Below are positions 46,677 to 58,716 of a DNA stretch of 64,000 nt, in pieces. Positions within the stretch are counted from its first letter, which is position 1; every line of letters starts with the position of its first letter. Position numbers and translations under genes: made by a program. Origin of the DNA: Afipia sp. (lineage in GTDB: Bacteria; Pseudomonadota; Alphaproteobacteria; Rhizobiales; Xanthobacteraceae); assembly GCA_017308575.1 (NCBI GenBank), contig JAFKEQ010000001.1, positions 434,001 to 498,000 on the forward strand, written 5' to 3'. The notes beneath the pieces are model-generated. The model was not told the origin of the DNA. It saw only the letters and a list, made by a program, of their open reading frames with translations, and made no database searches.

Positions 46677-47315
46677 ATGATCATTGCCATCGACGGCCCC
46701 GCCGCATCCGGAAAAGGCACGCTCGGCAAGCGCCTGGCCCATCATTACGGCTACCGTCATCTCGATACCGGCGTGATCTACCGCGCGGTCGCCCATGCCC
46801 TGCTGGAGGCGGGCGCAGACCTGACCGATGAGGCGCGGGCGGTGGCGGTGGCCATGGAACTGGACCCGGAGAAATTCGGCAATCCGGTCCTCAAGACCCA
46901 GAAGGTCGGCGATGCGGCCTCCGTCGTGTCGGCGATTCCCAAGGTCCGCGAGGCACTTGTCAGCTTTCAGCGGCAGTTTGCGGGCGATCCGCCGGGCGCT
47001 GTGCTGGACGGCCGGGACATCGGGACGGTGATTTGCCCCCATGCCGATGTGAAGATTTTCGTGGTGGCGGACCCCCACGTCCGGGCCCGGCGGCGGACCC
47101 TCGAGGCTCGCGCCCGGGGCGAAGAGGCCGATGAAGCCGCCGTTCTGGCCGACATCCTCAAGCGCGACGAACGCGACCGGAACAGGGCCACGGCGCCTTT
47201 AAAAGCCGCTCCGGATGCATACTTGCTGGATAACTCTCAGTTGGATATAGAGAGCGGCGTCCGGGCCGCCATCGACATTGTCGAGGCCGTCCGAGCGGGC
47301 CGGCCTAGGGACTAA
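46677..47315 (+). CDS. cmk: Cytidylate kinase
   Basis: 212 residues; phosphorylates CMP and dCMP. P-loop [19 protein letters not shown] at the N-terminus, [19 protein letters not shown], the CMP-binding region with [20 protein letters not shown], and the lid [23 protein letters not shown] 46677 is at the P-loop strand, so the longer frame is rejected. rpsA follows, the classical cmk-rpsA pair of Proteobacteria. Confidence 0.97.
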   Translation: MIIAIDGPAASGKGTLGKRLAHHYGYRHLDTGVIYRAVAHALLEAGADLTDEARAVAVAMELDPEKFGNPVLKTQKVGDAASVVSAIPKVREALVSFQRQFAGDPPGAVLDGRDIGTVICPHADVKIFVVADPHVRARRRTLEARARGEEADEAAVLADILKRDERDRNRATAPLKAAPDAYLLDNSQLDIESGVRAAIDIVEAVRAGRPRD

Positions 47316-47436
47316 CCGATCTCCCTGCCGTCATTGGAGGAATGCCCGCTCCCGGTCTTTGAGAATTTATGCACCGTATCGCTCGTGCAGGCACAAGCCG
47401 GCCCGCTGTCGCAATCCTCTTTGCGGACGCGGTCGT

Positions 47437-47455
47437 CAAAGGTTGCGGACCTTTG
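47437..47455 (+). promoter_or_regulatory. Hairpin in the rpsA leader
   Basis: CAAAGGT, loop TGCGG, ACCTTTG, a perfect 7-pair stem 60 bases before the rpsA start. Since S1 is autoregulated in E. coli through leader structures, this could take part in such control; that is inference. Confidence 0.35.
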
Positions 47456-47514
47456 GCACTGGATGCGCGATACGCCCTTAACCCCGCTGCCGGCATTCCG
47501 CATCTGGAGATCAA

Positions 47515-49215
47515 ATGGCTTCGACTGCTACTTCGTATAATCCTTCCCGCGACGATTTCGCCGCGATGCTCGACGAGTCCTTTGCAGGCGGCAACCTGCA
47601 GGAAAGCTCCGTCATCAAGGGCAAGGTTGTTGCAATTGAGAAAGACATGGCCGTCATCGACGTCGGCCTGAAGACCGAGGGCCGCGTGGCTCTCCGCGAA
47701 TTCAACGGCCCCGGCCGTGAGAACGACCTCAAGGTCGGCGACGAAGTCGAGGTGTTCCTCGACCGGATCGAAAACGCACTCGGCGAAGCCGTGCTGTCGC
47801 GCGACAAGGCGCGCCGCGAAGAAAGCTGGGGCAAGCTCGAGAAGGCGTTCAACGCCAACGAGAAGGTCACGGGCGTCATCTTCAACCAGGTCAAGGGTGG
47901 CTTCACCGTCGATCTCGACGGCGCCGTCGCCTTCCTGCCGCGCTCGCAGGTGGACATCCGTCCGATCCGCGACGTCGCGCCGCTGATGAACAACGCGCAG
48001 CCGTTCCAGATTCTGAAGATGGATCGCCGCCGCGGCAACATCGTCGTGTCGCGCCGCACGGTTCTCGAAGAGACCCGCGCCGAACAGCGTCAGGAACTGG
48101 TGCAGAACCTCGAAGAAGGTCAGGTGATCGACGGCGTGGTCAAGAACATCACCGATTACGGTGCGTTCGTTGATCTCGGCGGCATCGACGGCCTGCTGCA
48201 CGTCACCGACATCGCGTGGCGCCGCGTCAACCATCCGACCGAGGTGCTTGCCATCGGCCAGACGGTGAAGGTCAAGATCATCAAGATCAACCACGACACC
48301 CACCGCATCTCGCTCGGCATGAAGCAGCTGCTGGACGATCCGTGGCAGGGCATCGAGGCGAAGTATCCGCTGAACTCGCGCTTCACCGGACGCGTCACTA
48401 ACATCACCGACTACGGCGCATTCGTCGAACTGGAGCCGGGCATCGAAGGCCTGATCCACGTTTCCGAAATGTCGTGGACCAAGAAGAACATGCACCCCGG
48501 CAAGATCGTTTCGACCTCGCAGGAAGTCGAAGTGCAGGTGCTCGAAGTGGATTCGGCCAAGCGCCGCATCTCGCTCGGTCTCAAGCAGACCATGCGCAAT
48601 CCGTGGGAAGTGTTCGTCGAGAAGTTCCCGGTTGGCGCGACCGTGGAAGGCGAAGTCAAGAACAAGACCGAGTTCGGTCTGTTCCTGGGTCTCGAAGGCG
48701 ACGTGGACGGCATGGTCCATCTCTCCGACCTCGACTGGAAGCTTCCGGGCGAGCAGGTGATCGACAACTTCAAGAAGGGCGACATGGTCAAGGCCGTGGT
48801 GCTCGACGTGGATGTCGAGAAGGAGCGTATCTCTCTCGGCGTCAAGCAGCTTGAGGGCGACCCGTTCGCCGAGCCGGGCGACGTCAAGAAGGGCGCTGTC
48901 GTGACCTGCGACATCCTCGAAGTGAAGGAATCCGGTATCGAGGTTCAGATCTCCGGCACCGACTTCACCACCTTCATCAAGCGCTCCGAACTGGCCCGCG
49001 ATCGCGGCGACCAGCGCGCCGAGCGTTTCGCTGTCGGTGAAAAGGTCGACGCCCGCGTCATCCAGTTCGACAAGAAGGCCCGCAAGGTCCAGGTGTCGAT
49101 CAAGGCGCTGGAAGTGGCCGAAGAGAAGGAAGCCATCGCGCAGTACGGCTCGTCCGACTCGGGCGCGACGCTCGGCGACATTCTCGGCACCGCGCTCAAG
49201 AACCGCGACAAGTAA
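47515..49215 (+). CDS. rpsA: 30S ribosomal protein S1
   Basis: 566 residues with six S1 RNA-binding repeats, clear from the recurring core GAFVDLGGIDGLLHVTDIAW, GAFVELEPGIEGLIHVSEMS, GLFLGLEGDVDGMVHLSDLD and the variants at the ends. S1 unwinds mRNA and is needed for initiation on most mRNAs. The N-terminal domain (VAIEKDMAVIDVGLKTEGRV) binds the ribosome. Length and order are normal. Start ATG 47515 follows CTGGAGATC. It ends with a good terminator. Confidence 0.98.
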   Translation: MASTATSYNPSRDDFAAMLDESFAGGNLQESSVIKGKVVAIEKDMAVIDVGLKTEGRVALREFNGPGRENDLKVGDEVEVFLDRIENALGEAVLSRDKARREESWGKLEKAFNANEKVTGVIFNQVKGGFTVDLDGAVAFLPRSQVDIRPIRDVAPLMNNAQPFQILKMDRRRGNIVVSRRTVLEETRAEQRQELVQNLEEGQVIDGVVKNITDYGAFVDLGGIDGLLHVTDIAWRRVNHPTEVLAIGQTVKVKIIKINHDTHRISLGMKQLLDDPWQGIEAKYPLNSRFTGRVTNITDYGAFVELEPGIEGLIHVSEMSWTKKNMHPGKIVSTSQEVEVQVLEVDSAKRRISLGLKQTMRNPWEVFVEKFPVGATVEGEVKNKTEFGLFLGLEGDVDGMVHLSDLDWKLPGEQVIDNFKKGDMVKAVVLDVDVEKERISLGVKQLEGDPFAEPGDVKKGAVVTCDILEVKESGIEVQISGTDFTTFIKRSELARDRGDQRAERFAVGEKVDARVIQFDKKARKVQVSIKALEVAEEKEAIAQYGSSDSGATLGDILGTALKNRDK

Positions 49216-49252
49216 GATCGCCGCCGCGTCACGCGGCTGCTGAAACGACGAA

Positions 49253-49281
49253 GGGCTCCGGAGTTTTCCGGGGCCCTTTTT
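49253..49281 (+). terminator. Intrinsic terminator of rpsA
   Basis: GGGCTCCGGA, loop GTTT, TCCGGGGCCC, 10 pairs (one G-U), followed by TTTTTGTTT. Textbook form. Confidence 0.95.
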
Positions 49282-49325
49282 GTTTGGTGTGAGGTGGCGC
49301 ACCGTAGCGACTACAAACACTGTCC

Positions 49326-49410
49326 GTCATGCGCGGGCTTGACCCGCGCATCCATCTAAAGAGAAGTTTCTCAAGGCGATGGATTGCCGGGTCAAGCCCG
49401 GCAATGACGA
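49326..49410. repeat. Palindromic repeat family C, copy 4
   Basis: GTCATGCGCGGGCTTGACCC GCGCAT on the left and TGCCGGGTCAAGCCCGGCA ATGAC on the right, joined by an A/T-rich linker. Lies directly after the rpsA terminator. Confidence 0.85.
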
Positions 49411-49421
49411 TCATGTCAATT

Positions 49422-49503
49422 CGTCATTGCGAGGAGCGCTTGCGACGAAGCAATCCAGCTTTTTACCCAAGAGTGGATTGCGTCGCTTCGCTCGCAATGA
49501 CGG
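49422..49503. repeat. Palindromic repeat family D, copy 1
   Basis: CGTCATTGCGAGGAGCGCTT GCGACGAAGCAATCCA on the left, TGGATTGCGTCGCTTCGCTC GCAATGACGG on the right, an almost complete inverted repeat with a central linker. It overlaps the last 13 codons of the RluA-type gene (minus strand). Confidence 0.9.
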
Positions 49504-50230
49504 GGGCAGCTTCAGTGTCTTCGCCATTCCATCCGCACGCTTTCAATCGCTCATGCAGATGCGCCGGCGCCGGCGCGACCACACGCACCGGCGGTTTGTT
49601 TCGCGACAAGGGAATCACGATCTCGCGCGCATGCAGATGCAGTGACGGCTCGCCGAAGCGCGGGCCGTTGCCGTAGATGTTGTCGCCGACGATCGGCCAG
49701 CCGCTCGCCGAACTATGCACGCGCAGTTGATGGGTGCGGCCTGTGATCGGTTCCATCGCGAGCCATGTCAGCTTCGCGCCGTTCGCATCCGTGCCGCGCC
49801 CGAGAACCTTCCACTCGGTTTTCGAGGGCAGGCCGTTCGGGTCCGGCTTCTGCCACCAGCCGCGCTCTGCGTCCAAACGTCCCAGCGGAATATCGATGGT
49901 GCCCTGATCGGCTTCGGGTCCGCCTTCGACCACGGCCCAATAGGTCTTGTCGATCTTGCCGTGCTTGAACAGCAGGCCGAGCGAGGCGGTGGCCTTGCGA
50001 TGCCGTCCCAGCACCAGACAGCCGGAGGTGTCGCGGTCGAGCCGGTGAGCGAGCACCGGCGGGCGCGGCAGGCCGTAGCGCAGCGCGTCGAACGAGGCTT
50101 CGAGATTGGGTCCGCCTTTCGGCCCCTTGTGCACGGCGATGCCGGCCGGCTTGTCGATCACCAGCATCAGCCCGTCGCGATGAAGCACGCGGGCCTGCAT
50201 TTCCTCGGGTGTCGGTTGCGGCGTATCCAT
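49463..50230 (-). CDS. RluA-family pseudouridine synthase
   Basis: 255 residues. VLHRDGLMLVIDKPAGIAVH, the catalytic motif HRLDRDTSGCLVLGRH with the active Asp, GLLFKHGKIDKTYWAVVEG and ITGRTHQLRVHSSASGWPIV define the RluA family, which converts uridine to pseudouridine in rRNA or tRNA. No N-terminal S4 domain, so it is closer to RluA/RluE-like short enzymes. The last residues (PVIASEATQSTLG) are read from repeat D and are probably not functional. Start ATG 50230 gives MDTPQPTPEEMQ; an upstream frame to 50284 overlaps ftsY. Confidence 0.92.
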   Translation of the reverse strand: MDTPQPTPEEMQARVLHRDGLMLVIDKPAGIAVHKGPKGGPNLEASFDALRYGLPRPPVLAHRLDRDTSGCLVLGRHRKATASLGLLFKHGKIDKTYWAVVEGGPEADQGTIDIPLGRLDAERGWWQKPDPNGLPSKTEWKVLGRGTDANGAKLTWLAMEPITGRTHQLRVHSSASGWPIVGDNIYGNGPRFGEPSLHLHAREIVIPLSRNKPPVRVVAPAPAHLHERLKACGWNGEDTEAAPVIASEATQSTLG

Positions 50231-50282
50231 GAGCCAATGGTGACTTTCGTTTAGAGCCTGAACCGGGTAACACACCCCCCGC

Positions 50283-51230
50283 ATGAGTGACAGTCCGCAG
50301 GATCAACCGAAACAAAGCTGGTGGCGCAGGCTTTCCGCCGGCCTCAAGCGCACGTCGAGTTCGCTGGGCACGGCGGTGGCGGATCTCGTCACGAAGCGCA
50401 AGCTCGACCGCGCCATGCTCGAGGACATCGAGGATGTGCTGCTGCGCGCCGACCTTGGAACCGAGGTGGCGGCGCGCATCGCGGAGGCTGTCGGCAAGGG
50501 GCGCTACGACAAGGACGTGTCGGCGGACGACGTGACCACCATCGTCGCCACCGAAGTCGAGAAGGTGCTTATCCCGGTGGCGCAGCCGCTGGTGATCGAC
50601 ACCACGCACAAGCCGTTCGTCATTCTCGTGGTCGGCGTCAACGGCTCGGGCAAGACCACCACTATCGGCAAGCTCGCTGCGAAGTTCGGCGCGGAGGGCC
50701 GCAAGGTGATGCTGGCCGCGGGCGACACGTTCCGCGCCGCCGCCATCGAGCAGCTCAAGGTCTGGGGCGAGCGCAACAGGGTGCCGGTGGTCGCGAAGGC
50801 GCAGGGCTCCGACGCCGCCAGCCTCGCCTATGACGCGGTGGAAGCCGCGAAGGCGCAGGCTATCGACGTGCTGCTGATCGACACCGCGGGCCGCCTGCAG
50901 AACAAGGCCGAGCTGATGGTCGAACTTGAGAAAGTCCGCCGCGTGATCGGCAAGGTGGATGCGAGCGCGCCGCATGCGGTGCTGCTGGTGCTCGACGCCA
51001 CGGTCGGACAGAACGCGCTGTCGCAGGTCGATGCATTCCAGAAGACTGCGGGCGTCACCGGCCTCGTCATGACCAAGCTCGACGGCACCGCGCGCGGCGG
51101 CATCCTTGTGGCGCTGTCGGAGAAATACAAACTGCCGGTGCATTTCATCGGTGTCGGCGAAGGGATCGACGATCTTTCGCCGTTTGCCGCGCAGGATTTC
51201 GCGCGCGCCATTGCAGGACAGGACGCCTGA
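50283..51230 (+). CDS. ftsY: Signal recognition particle receptor FtsY
   Basis: 315 residues; the GTPase that receives the SRP-ribosome complex at the inner membrane. N-domain ([20 protein letters not shown]), then G1 [38 protein letters not shown]3 [16 protein letters not shown]4 [12 protein letters not shown], and the closing [13 protein letters not shown]. The long acidic A-domain of E. coli FtsY is absent; only a short amphipathic N-terminus remains, as in other Alphaproteobacteria. The stop overlaps the next start (TGATG). Confidence 0.98.
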   Translation: MSDSPQDQPKQSWWRRLSAGLKRTSSSLGTAVADLVTKRKLDRAMLEDIEDVLLRADLGTEVAARIAEAVGKGRYDKDVSADDVTTIVATEVEKVLIPVAQPLVIDTTHKPFVILVVGVNGSGKTTTIGKLAAKFGAEGRKVMLAAGDTFRAAAIEQLKVWGERNRVPVVAKAQGSDAASLAYDAVEAAKAQAIDVLLIDTAGRLQNKAELMVELEKVRRVIGKVDASAPHAVLLVLDATVGQNALSQVDAFQKTAGVTGLVMTKLDGTARGGILVALSEKYKLPVHFIGVGEGIDDLSPFAAQDFARAIAGQDA

Positions 51231-51841
51231 TGACCGCTCAAGACAAACCCGCGCCGCATCCCTTGTTCAAGCTCGCGACCGAACTCGGCCCGCTGGTGAT
51301 CTTCTTCGCGGCGAACGCGAAGTTCGGATTGTTCACCGCGACCGCCGCGTTCATGGTCGCCATCGTCGCGGCGATCGTCGTGTCCTACGTGGTCACGAAG
51401 CATGTGCCGCTGATGGCCATCGTCACCGCGGTGATCGTGCTGGTGTTCGGCGGCCTCACGCTGTTCTTCCACGACGAGACCTTCATCAAGGTCAAGCCGA
51501 CCATCATCTATGCGCTGTTTGCGCTGACGCTCGGCATCGGCCTGCTGCTCGGCCGTTCCTTCATCGCGATCATGTTCGATCAGATGTTCAACCTCACGCC
51601 GCAAGGCTGGCGATTGCTGACCATCCGCTGGATGATCTTCTTCGCTTGCATGGCGGTGCTGAACGAAATCATCTGGCGCACCCAGAGCACGGACTTCTGG
51701 GTATCGTTCAAGGCGTTTGGCGTGATTCCGATCACGGCGGTGTTCGCGATGCTGCAGACACCGCTGATCAAGCGCTTCAGCATTGAGCCCGCCACCGATG
51801 AAGCGGGCGACACCGAGCGCGGCGACATCACGAAGGGCTAG
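51230..51841 (+). CDS. Septation protein A (YciB/IspZ family)
   Basis: 203 residues with five to six membrane helices ([80 protein letters not shown]). The [12 protein letters not shown] motif and the FAANAKFG segment mark the inner-membrane septation protein A family, needed for normal division in some bacteria. One-base overlap with ftsY suggests coupling. The stop shares bases CTAG with the stop of ccmG on the other strand. Confidence 0.9.
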   Translation: MTAQDKPAPHPLFKLATELGPLVIFFAANAKFGLFTATAAFMVAIVAAIVVSYVVTKHVPLMAIVTAVIVLVFGGLTLFFHDETFIKVKPTIIYALFALTLGIGLLLGRSFIAIMFDQMFNLTPQGWRLLTIRWMIFFACMAVLNEIIWRTQSTDFWVSFKAFGVIPITAVFAMLQTPLIKRFSIEPATDEAGDTERGDITKG

Positions 51842-52437
51842 GGCGCCCGCAGCGCCTTCTCGATCTCGGCCTTCAGCACGCCGTCGATGTTCTCCGGCGT
51901 GATCGCGCCGATCAGCTTGTAGGCGATGGCGCCGTCGCGGCCGATCACGAAGGTTTCCGGCACGCCATAGACGCCCCATTCGATCGAGGCGCGGCCGTTG
52001 ACGTCGGCGCCCACCGCGGCGAACGGGTTGCCGTAACGGCCGAGAAAGCGCCGAGCGTTGTCGGTGCTGTCCTTGTAGTTGATGCCGACAATGCGGATGC
52101 GCTTGTCCTGCGCCAGCTTGAGCAGCAGCGGGGCTTCCTCATGACAGGGCACGCACCACGACGCCCAGACATTCACCACGCTGACCTGACCCTTGAACGC
52201 TGCCGGATCGAGCCCCGGCACTTGCGCGCCGTTTGCCAGCAGGCCATCGAGCGGCGGCAGTTGGGTCTGCGGCGCGGGACGTCCGATCAGCGCCGAGGGA
52301 ATCCGCGCCGGATCGCCGGTGCCGAGGCGAAACCAGAACAGTCCGGCGAGAGCGATGAAAGCGATCAACGGCAGCGCGACGAGCCAGGATCTGTTTGACG
52401 GGCGGCGCTGCGGCTGGGCCGCGTTGCTGTCGCTCAT
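51838..52437 (-). CDS. ccmG: Thiol:disulfide interchange protein CcmG/DsbE
   Basis: 199 residues; a periplasmic thioredoxin tethered by an N-terminal helix ([19 protein letters not shown]). The active site is [16 protein letters not shown], and the cis-proline is in [10 protein letters not shown]. It reduces the heme-binding cysteines of apocytochrome c for the Ccm system. Last gene of the ccm cluster; start overlaps the ccmD stop by four bases (ATGA). Confidence 0.95.
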   Translation of the reverse strand: MSDSNAAQPQRRPSNRSWLVALPLIAFIALAGLFWFRLGTGDPARIPSALIGRPAPQTQLPPLDGLLANGAQVPGLDPAAFKGQVSVVNVWASWCVPCHEEAPLLLKLAQDKRIRIVGINYKDSTDNARRFLGRYGNPFAAVGADVNGRASIEWGVYGVPETFVIGRDGAIAYKLIGAITPENIDGVLKAEIEKALRAP

Positions 52438-52613
52438 GACGATGACCCGGATGTCTGCGCCGAGCGTCGGGTGATGCCGCTGGCCTCGAGGTCGCGCAGG
52501 ATCTGCTTCTGCCGGCGATAGTCGAGCGCGATCCACACGATCAGCGCGGCGACGACGGCGGCGACCAGCGCGTAGGACGTGACGATAAAGGACGTGTAAG
52601 GACCGAGCGACAT
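52434..52613 (-). CDS. ccmD: Heme exporter protein CcmD
   Basis: 59 residues, a single-span membrane peptide: [20 protein letters not shown], then [20 protein letters not shown] and a short cytoplasmic tail. CcmD holds the CcmABC complex with CcmE. Too short for most gene finders; here it is defined by one-base overlap with ccmC upstream and four-base overlap with ccmG downstream. Confidence 0.95.
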   Translation of the reverse strand: MSLGPYTSFIVTSYALVAAVVAALIVWIALDYRRQKQILRDLEASGITRRSAQTSGSSS

Positions 52614-53344
52614 CACACGCCCTGCCTGCTGGCCTGCATCATCTGCAGGGTGCGGATTCGCCGTCGCAGAATCTCGTTGCGCATCGCCGCCAGATGCAGC
52701 GTGACGAACAGCAGCGAAAAAGCGATCGCCATCACCAAGAGCGGAATCAGGAACGCGCGGTCCATGGTCGGCCCGCCCGCGCGGATCACCGATGCGCCCT
52801 GATGCAGTGTGTTCCACCACTCCACCGAGAACTTGATGATCGGAATGTTGATCGCGCCGACAAGCGTGAGCACCGCGGCGGCCCGCGCCGCGCGCGAGGG
52901 ATCGTCCACCGCGCGCCACAGCGCCATCAGGCCGAGATACATCAGGAACAGGATCAGCACCGAGGTGAGCCGCGCGTCCCATTCCCAATAGGTGCCCCAC
53001 ATCGGGCGGCCCCACAGCGATCCGGTGACCAGCGCGAGAAAGGTGAAGGCGGCGCCGATCGGTGCGGCGGCCTTCGCAGCCACATCGGCGAGCGGATGCC
53101 GCCACACCAGCGTGCCGAGCGCCGCGATGCTCATCACGCCCCACACGAACATCGACAGCCACGCATTGGGCACGTGGATGAACATGATCTTCACGGTCGC
53201 GCCCTGCTGATAGTCGTCCGGCGCCAGCGCGGAGAGATAAAGGCCAACGGCAAGCAGGATCGCGGTCGCTGCCGCGAGCCATGGCAGCACGCGGGTCGCG
53301 AGGGCAAGGAACCGTGTCGGATTGGCAAGATCGATAAGGCTCAT
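52613..53344 (-). CDS. ccmC: Heme exporter protein CcmC
   Basis: 243 residues, six membrane helices with the tryptophan-rich heme-handling motif [20 protein letters not shown] and surrounding histidines ([21 protein letters not shown]-type NTLHQGASV). It passes heme to CcmE. Start ATG 53344 ([20 protein letters not shown]) is chosen over the longer frame. Confidence 0.96.
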   Translation of the reverse strand: MSLIDLANPTRFLALATRVLPWLAAATAILLAVGLYLSALAPDDYQQGATVKIMFIHVPNAWLSMFVWGVMSIAALGTLVWRHPLADVAAKAAAPIGAAFTFLALVTGSLWGRPMWGTYWEWDARLTSVLILFLMYLGLMALWRAVDDPSRAARAAAVLTLVGAINIPIIKFSVEWWNTLHQGASVIRAGGPTMDRAFLIPLLVMAIAFSLLFVTLHLAAMRNEILRRRIRTLQMMQASRQGV

Positions 53345-53438
53345 GATGGTCCTGATAATCGCCGCACGGGCAGGAGGCAATGCGCGCGATCCTTACAACG
53401 GCGCGATTTGGCGAGAGTTGATCGGGCGCAATGTCGCA

Positions 53439-54107
53439 TCAGTCGAGCCCTTGCCGCAGGCTGGCGGCCGCCGCGAACGGGCCGATCACGAAGCTGACCA
53501 AAGACAGCGCACAAAGAATTGAAAACGGCGTGCCGAACGCATCCGGCTTGAGGACGGCGGCGTTCGAGGCGGCGACGCCGAAGATCAGCACCGGGATCGA
53601 TAGCGGCAGCACCACCACCGCGAGCAGCAGGCCGCCGCGCCGCAGGGTGACGGCCAGCGCCGCGCCGATCATGCCGGTGAAGGTCAGCGCCGGCGTTCCC
53701 ACGAGCAGCGTAAGGGCGACCGCGAATGTCGCGTCGGCGTCGAGATTGAGCAGAATGCCGACAATCGGCGTCGCCACGATCAGCGGCACGCCCGCCGCCA
53801 GCCAGTGCGCCAGCGCTTTCGCCGCGCAGGCGAGTTCCAGCGGCGTGCGGCTCATGACGATCAGGTCCAGCGAGCCGTCGTCCTGATCGGCGGTGAACAG
53901 CCGGTCCAGCGTCAGGAGGCTGGCGAGCAGCGCGCCGAGCCAGAGGATCGCGGGGCCAATGCGTTTCAGCAGCGCGAGATCGGGGCCGAGCGCGAACGGC
54001 ATCACCACCACGACCGAGAGGAAGAACAGCACGCCGATCATGGCGCCGCCGCCGGCGCGCAGCGCGATGCGGATATCGCGGCGGATGATCGCGGCAAGGG
54101 CGGTCAT
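53439..54107 (-). CDS. ccmB: Heme exporter protein CcmB
   Basis: 222 residues with six membrane helices: [40 protein letters not shown]-type helices and [20 protein letters not shown]. The conserved [20 protein letters not shown] segment is typical. It is the permease part with CcmA. Four-base overlap with ccmA (ATGA). Confidence 0.95.
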   Translation of the reverse strand: MTALAAIIRRDIRIALRAGGGAMIGVLFFLSVVVVMPFALGPDLALLKRIGPAILWLGALLASLLTLDRLFTADQDDGSLDLIVMSRTPLELACAAKALAHWLAAGVPLIVATPIVGILLNLDADATFAVALTLLVGTPALTFTGMIGAALAVTLRRGGLLLAVVVLPLSIPVLIFGVAASNAAVLKPDAFGTPFSILCALSLVSFVIGPFAAAASLRQGLD

Positions 54108-54841
54108 GCTGCGCCCCCGATCCGCAGTTCGTTTGCGGAAATCCCCAGCGGTCCATGCGTCGCGGCAAGAATGATTCCGCCGCCGCGCAGATGATCCGCC
54201 ATCAATCCGGCAATCAGCTCCTGACCGCTGGTGTCCAGCGCCGAGGTCGGCTCGTCCAATAGCCAGACCGGACGTCTGACCGTGAGCAGCCGCGCGATCG
54301 AAAGACGGCGGCGCTGGCCGGCGGACAGAAACGCGGCGGGCAGTTGCGCGGCATGGCCGAGGCCCACCCTGTCGAGACTGGCGGCCACGTCATCTGCAAT
54401 GGACCTCTTGAAAACCTCATCCTGAGGAGCCGTTTCGTCAGAAACGGCGTCTCGAAGGGTGAGGTTTTCAGGGAAAGGTCCTCGATCCTTCGAGACGGCG
54501 CTACGCGCCTCCTCAGGATGAGGACTTTTCAAAGGGCCGCCCAGAAAATTCCGCCAGAATTCAAGGTTCTCCCGCACCGTGAGCGCGGGTTTCATGGCGT
54601 CGCGATGGCCGAGATAATGCGCCTGTTCCGGCAGGGTCAGATCGTCCTCGCCGCCCTCGAGCCGCAGCGTGCCGCCCGCCAGCGGCAGCAGCCCGGCGAT
54701 CATCCGCAGCAGGGAGGATTTTCCCGCACCGTTGATGCCGGTGACGGCGAGGGCGTGGCCCGCCGCCACCTCCACGTCGAGGCCCGCGAATATATCGCGG
54801 CCGCCCCGCACGCATTTCAGACCGCGACCCGAAAGCCTCAT
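54104..54841 (-). CDS. ccmA: Cytochrome c biogenesis ATPase CcmA carrying an in-frame repeat insertion
   Basis: 245 residues, about 40 longer than usual CcmA (200-210). Walker [21 protein letters not shown], signature [15 protein letters not shown], Walker [13 protein letters not shown] and the final [13 protein letters not shown] are intact. Residues about 104-144 (from [16 protein letters not shown] to APQDEVFKR) are read from an inverted pair of palindromic repeats at 54410-54530. They interrupt the helical subdomain just before the signature. The frame stays open, so the protein may still fold with an extra loop. Confidence 0.93.
   Translation of the reverse strand: MRLSGRGLKCVRGGRDIFAGLDVEVAAGHALAVTGINGAGKSSLLRMIAGLLPLAGGTLRLEGGEDDLTLPEQAHYLGHRDAMKPALTVRENLEFWRNFLGGPLKSPHPEEARSAVSKDRGPFPENLTLRDAVSDETAPQDEVFKRSIADDVAASLDRVGLGHAAQLPAAFLSAGQRRRLSIARLLTVRRPVWLLDEPTSALDTSGQELIAGLMADHLRGGGIILAATHGPLGISANELRIGGAA
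54410..54530. repeat. Palindromic repeat family H: inverted pair inside ccmA
   Basis: Unit 1 (54410-54469): GAAAACCTCATCCTGAGGAG, hairpin CCGTTTC/GAAACGG, then CGTCTCGAAGGGTGAGGTTTTC. Unit 2 (54473-54530) is the same element reversed: CCTCGATCCTTCGAGAC, hairpin GGCGC/GCGCC, CCTCCTCAGGATGAGGAC. Together 121 bases in phase with the ccmA codons. No other copy is in this window, but the sequence type is common in the genus by memory. Confidence 0.85.
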
Positions 54842-55082
54842 ATTCGTTCGACCAATGACCTTCGGTTGCAGGGCGGCCTGTTCCAGTTGAGGCCATGATG
54901 ATTAGCAGGCAATCCATAGCGGGTGTGGTGGACAGACTGGAAAGATTCTATAAAACCGGAACTTGGTGCAGCACACAATCCAGCCACCGGAAGCCGCACG
55001 GCCCGCCCGTTTTTCCGCCTTCGGTGGTGTTTTGATACCTCTTACGGGGTGTCGTCCACTTTTCTGAATCGGGATCGTTCAC

Positions 55083-57803
<2,721 letters not shown>

Positions 57804-57854
57804 AAACGCATCCGTGAACAGGCTCACCGCGACGTGAGTGGCATACCATCAGGG

Positions 57855-57876
57855 GGCGGCCTATCAATGGGCCGCC
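57855..57876 (+). terminator. Terminator-like hairpin after acnA
   Basis: GGCGGCC, loop TATCAATG, GGCCGCC, followed by TTCTTC; outer G-T and G-C pairs extend the stem. The tail is only partly T-rich, so termination is likely but perhaps incomplete. Confidence 0.7.
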
Positions 57877-57933
57877 TTCTTCATGACGAGGGCATCTTGC
57901 AACGGAAGACCGTGCATCTTGGGGACATCCGAC

Positions 57934-58716
57934 GTGCCTGATCTGCGAAACACCAAGGCGGCAACACCCGGCGCGCTCGCGTGGCTGTCTTGTGCGCTTG
58001 GTGTATATGCGCTCGTCACGTCCGTATCGTCGGCCGCTGCGGCGGAGCCGCGTGCGGTGGTCGAACTCTTCACATCGCAGGGCTGCTCATCGTGCCCGCC
58101 GGCGGACAAGGTGCTCGGCGATCTCGCCAGCGATCCGTCTGTGATCGCGCTCAGCCTCCCGATCGATTACTGGGACTATCTCGGCTGGAAGGACACGCTG
58201 GCGGATTCGCGTTTCAGCGCGCGGCAGAAAGCCTATTCGCACATGCGCGGCGATCGCGCGGTCTATACGCCGCAGGCGGTGGTCAACGGCACCGCGAACG
58301 TGCTCGGCAGCGATCGTGCAGGGATCGAAAATGCGGCGGTGCGCACGCAGAAGGCCGATGGCGTGATGTCCGTGCCGGTGACGGTCACGCAGTCCGGCCG
58401 TCAGATCAAGGTTTCGGTGGCGGAAGCCAGCGGCAGGAGCGGCGAAGTGTGGATCTGCGCCGTGTCGAAGCAGGTGCCGATCACCATCGCGCGCGGTGAA
58501 AACCGCGGGCAGCGGATCACGTATCACAACGTGGTGCGCAACATGCTGAAGGTCGCCGACTGGAACGGCCGCGCTGGAAGCTGGACGGTGCCGCTGGAGA
58601 ACATCAGCCGCGACGGCGTCGATGCCACGGCGGTCTATGTACAGGACGGCAGCCGCGACAAGCCCGGCGTGATGCTGGGCGCGGCGTTCAACTCGCTAAA
58701 CGCGCCGCTGAACTGA
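57934..58716 (+). CDS. DUF1223 family thioredoxin-like secreted protein
   Basis: 260 residues from GTG 57934. Signal peptide: ALAWLSCALGVYALVTSVSS, cleaved near AAAA. The mature protein has a CxxC in TSQGCSSCPPADKVLGDLA and a cis-Pro region (VYTPQAVVNG), so a thioredoxin-like fold with redox potential, as in the DUF1223 family. An ATG at 57883 would add 17 residues that do not look like a signal peptide; I prefer the GTG but this is uncertain. Role and partner unknown. Confidence 0.85.
   Translation: MPDLRNTKAATPGALAWLSCALGVYALVTSVSSAAAAEPRAVVELFTSQGCSSCPPADKVLGDLASDPSVIALSLPIDYWDYLGWKDTLADSRFSARQKAYSHMRGDRAVYTPQAVVNGTANVLGSDRAGIENAAVRTQKADGVMSVPVTVTQSGRQIKVSVAEASGRSGEVWICAVSKQVPITIARGENRGQRITYHNVVRNMLKVADWNGRAGSWTVPLENISRDGVDATAVYVQDGSRDKPGVMLGAAFNSLNAPLN

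Noticed and set aside
57838-57933. Longer N-terminus for the DUF1223 protein from ATG 57838
   Set aside because: It would translate through the acnA terminator hairpin and would not form a signal peptide at the start.
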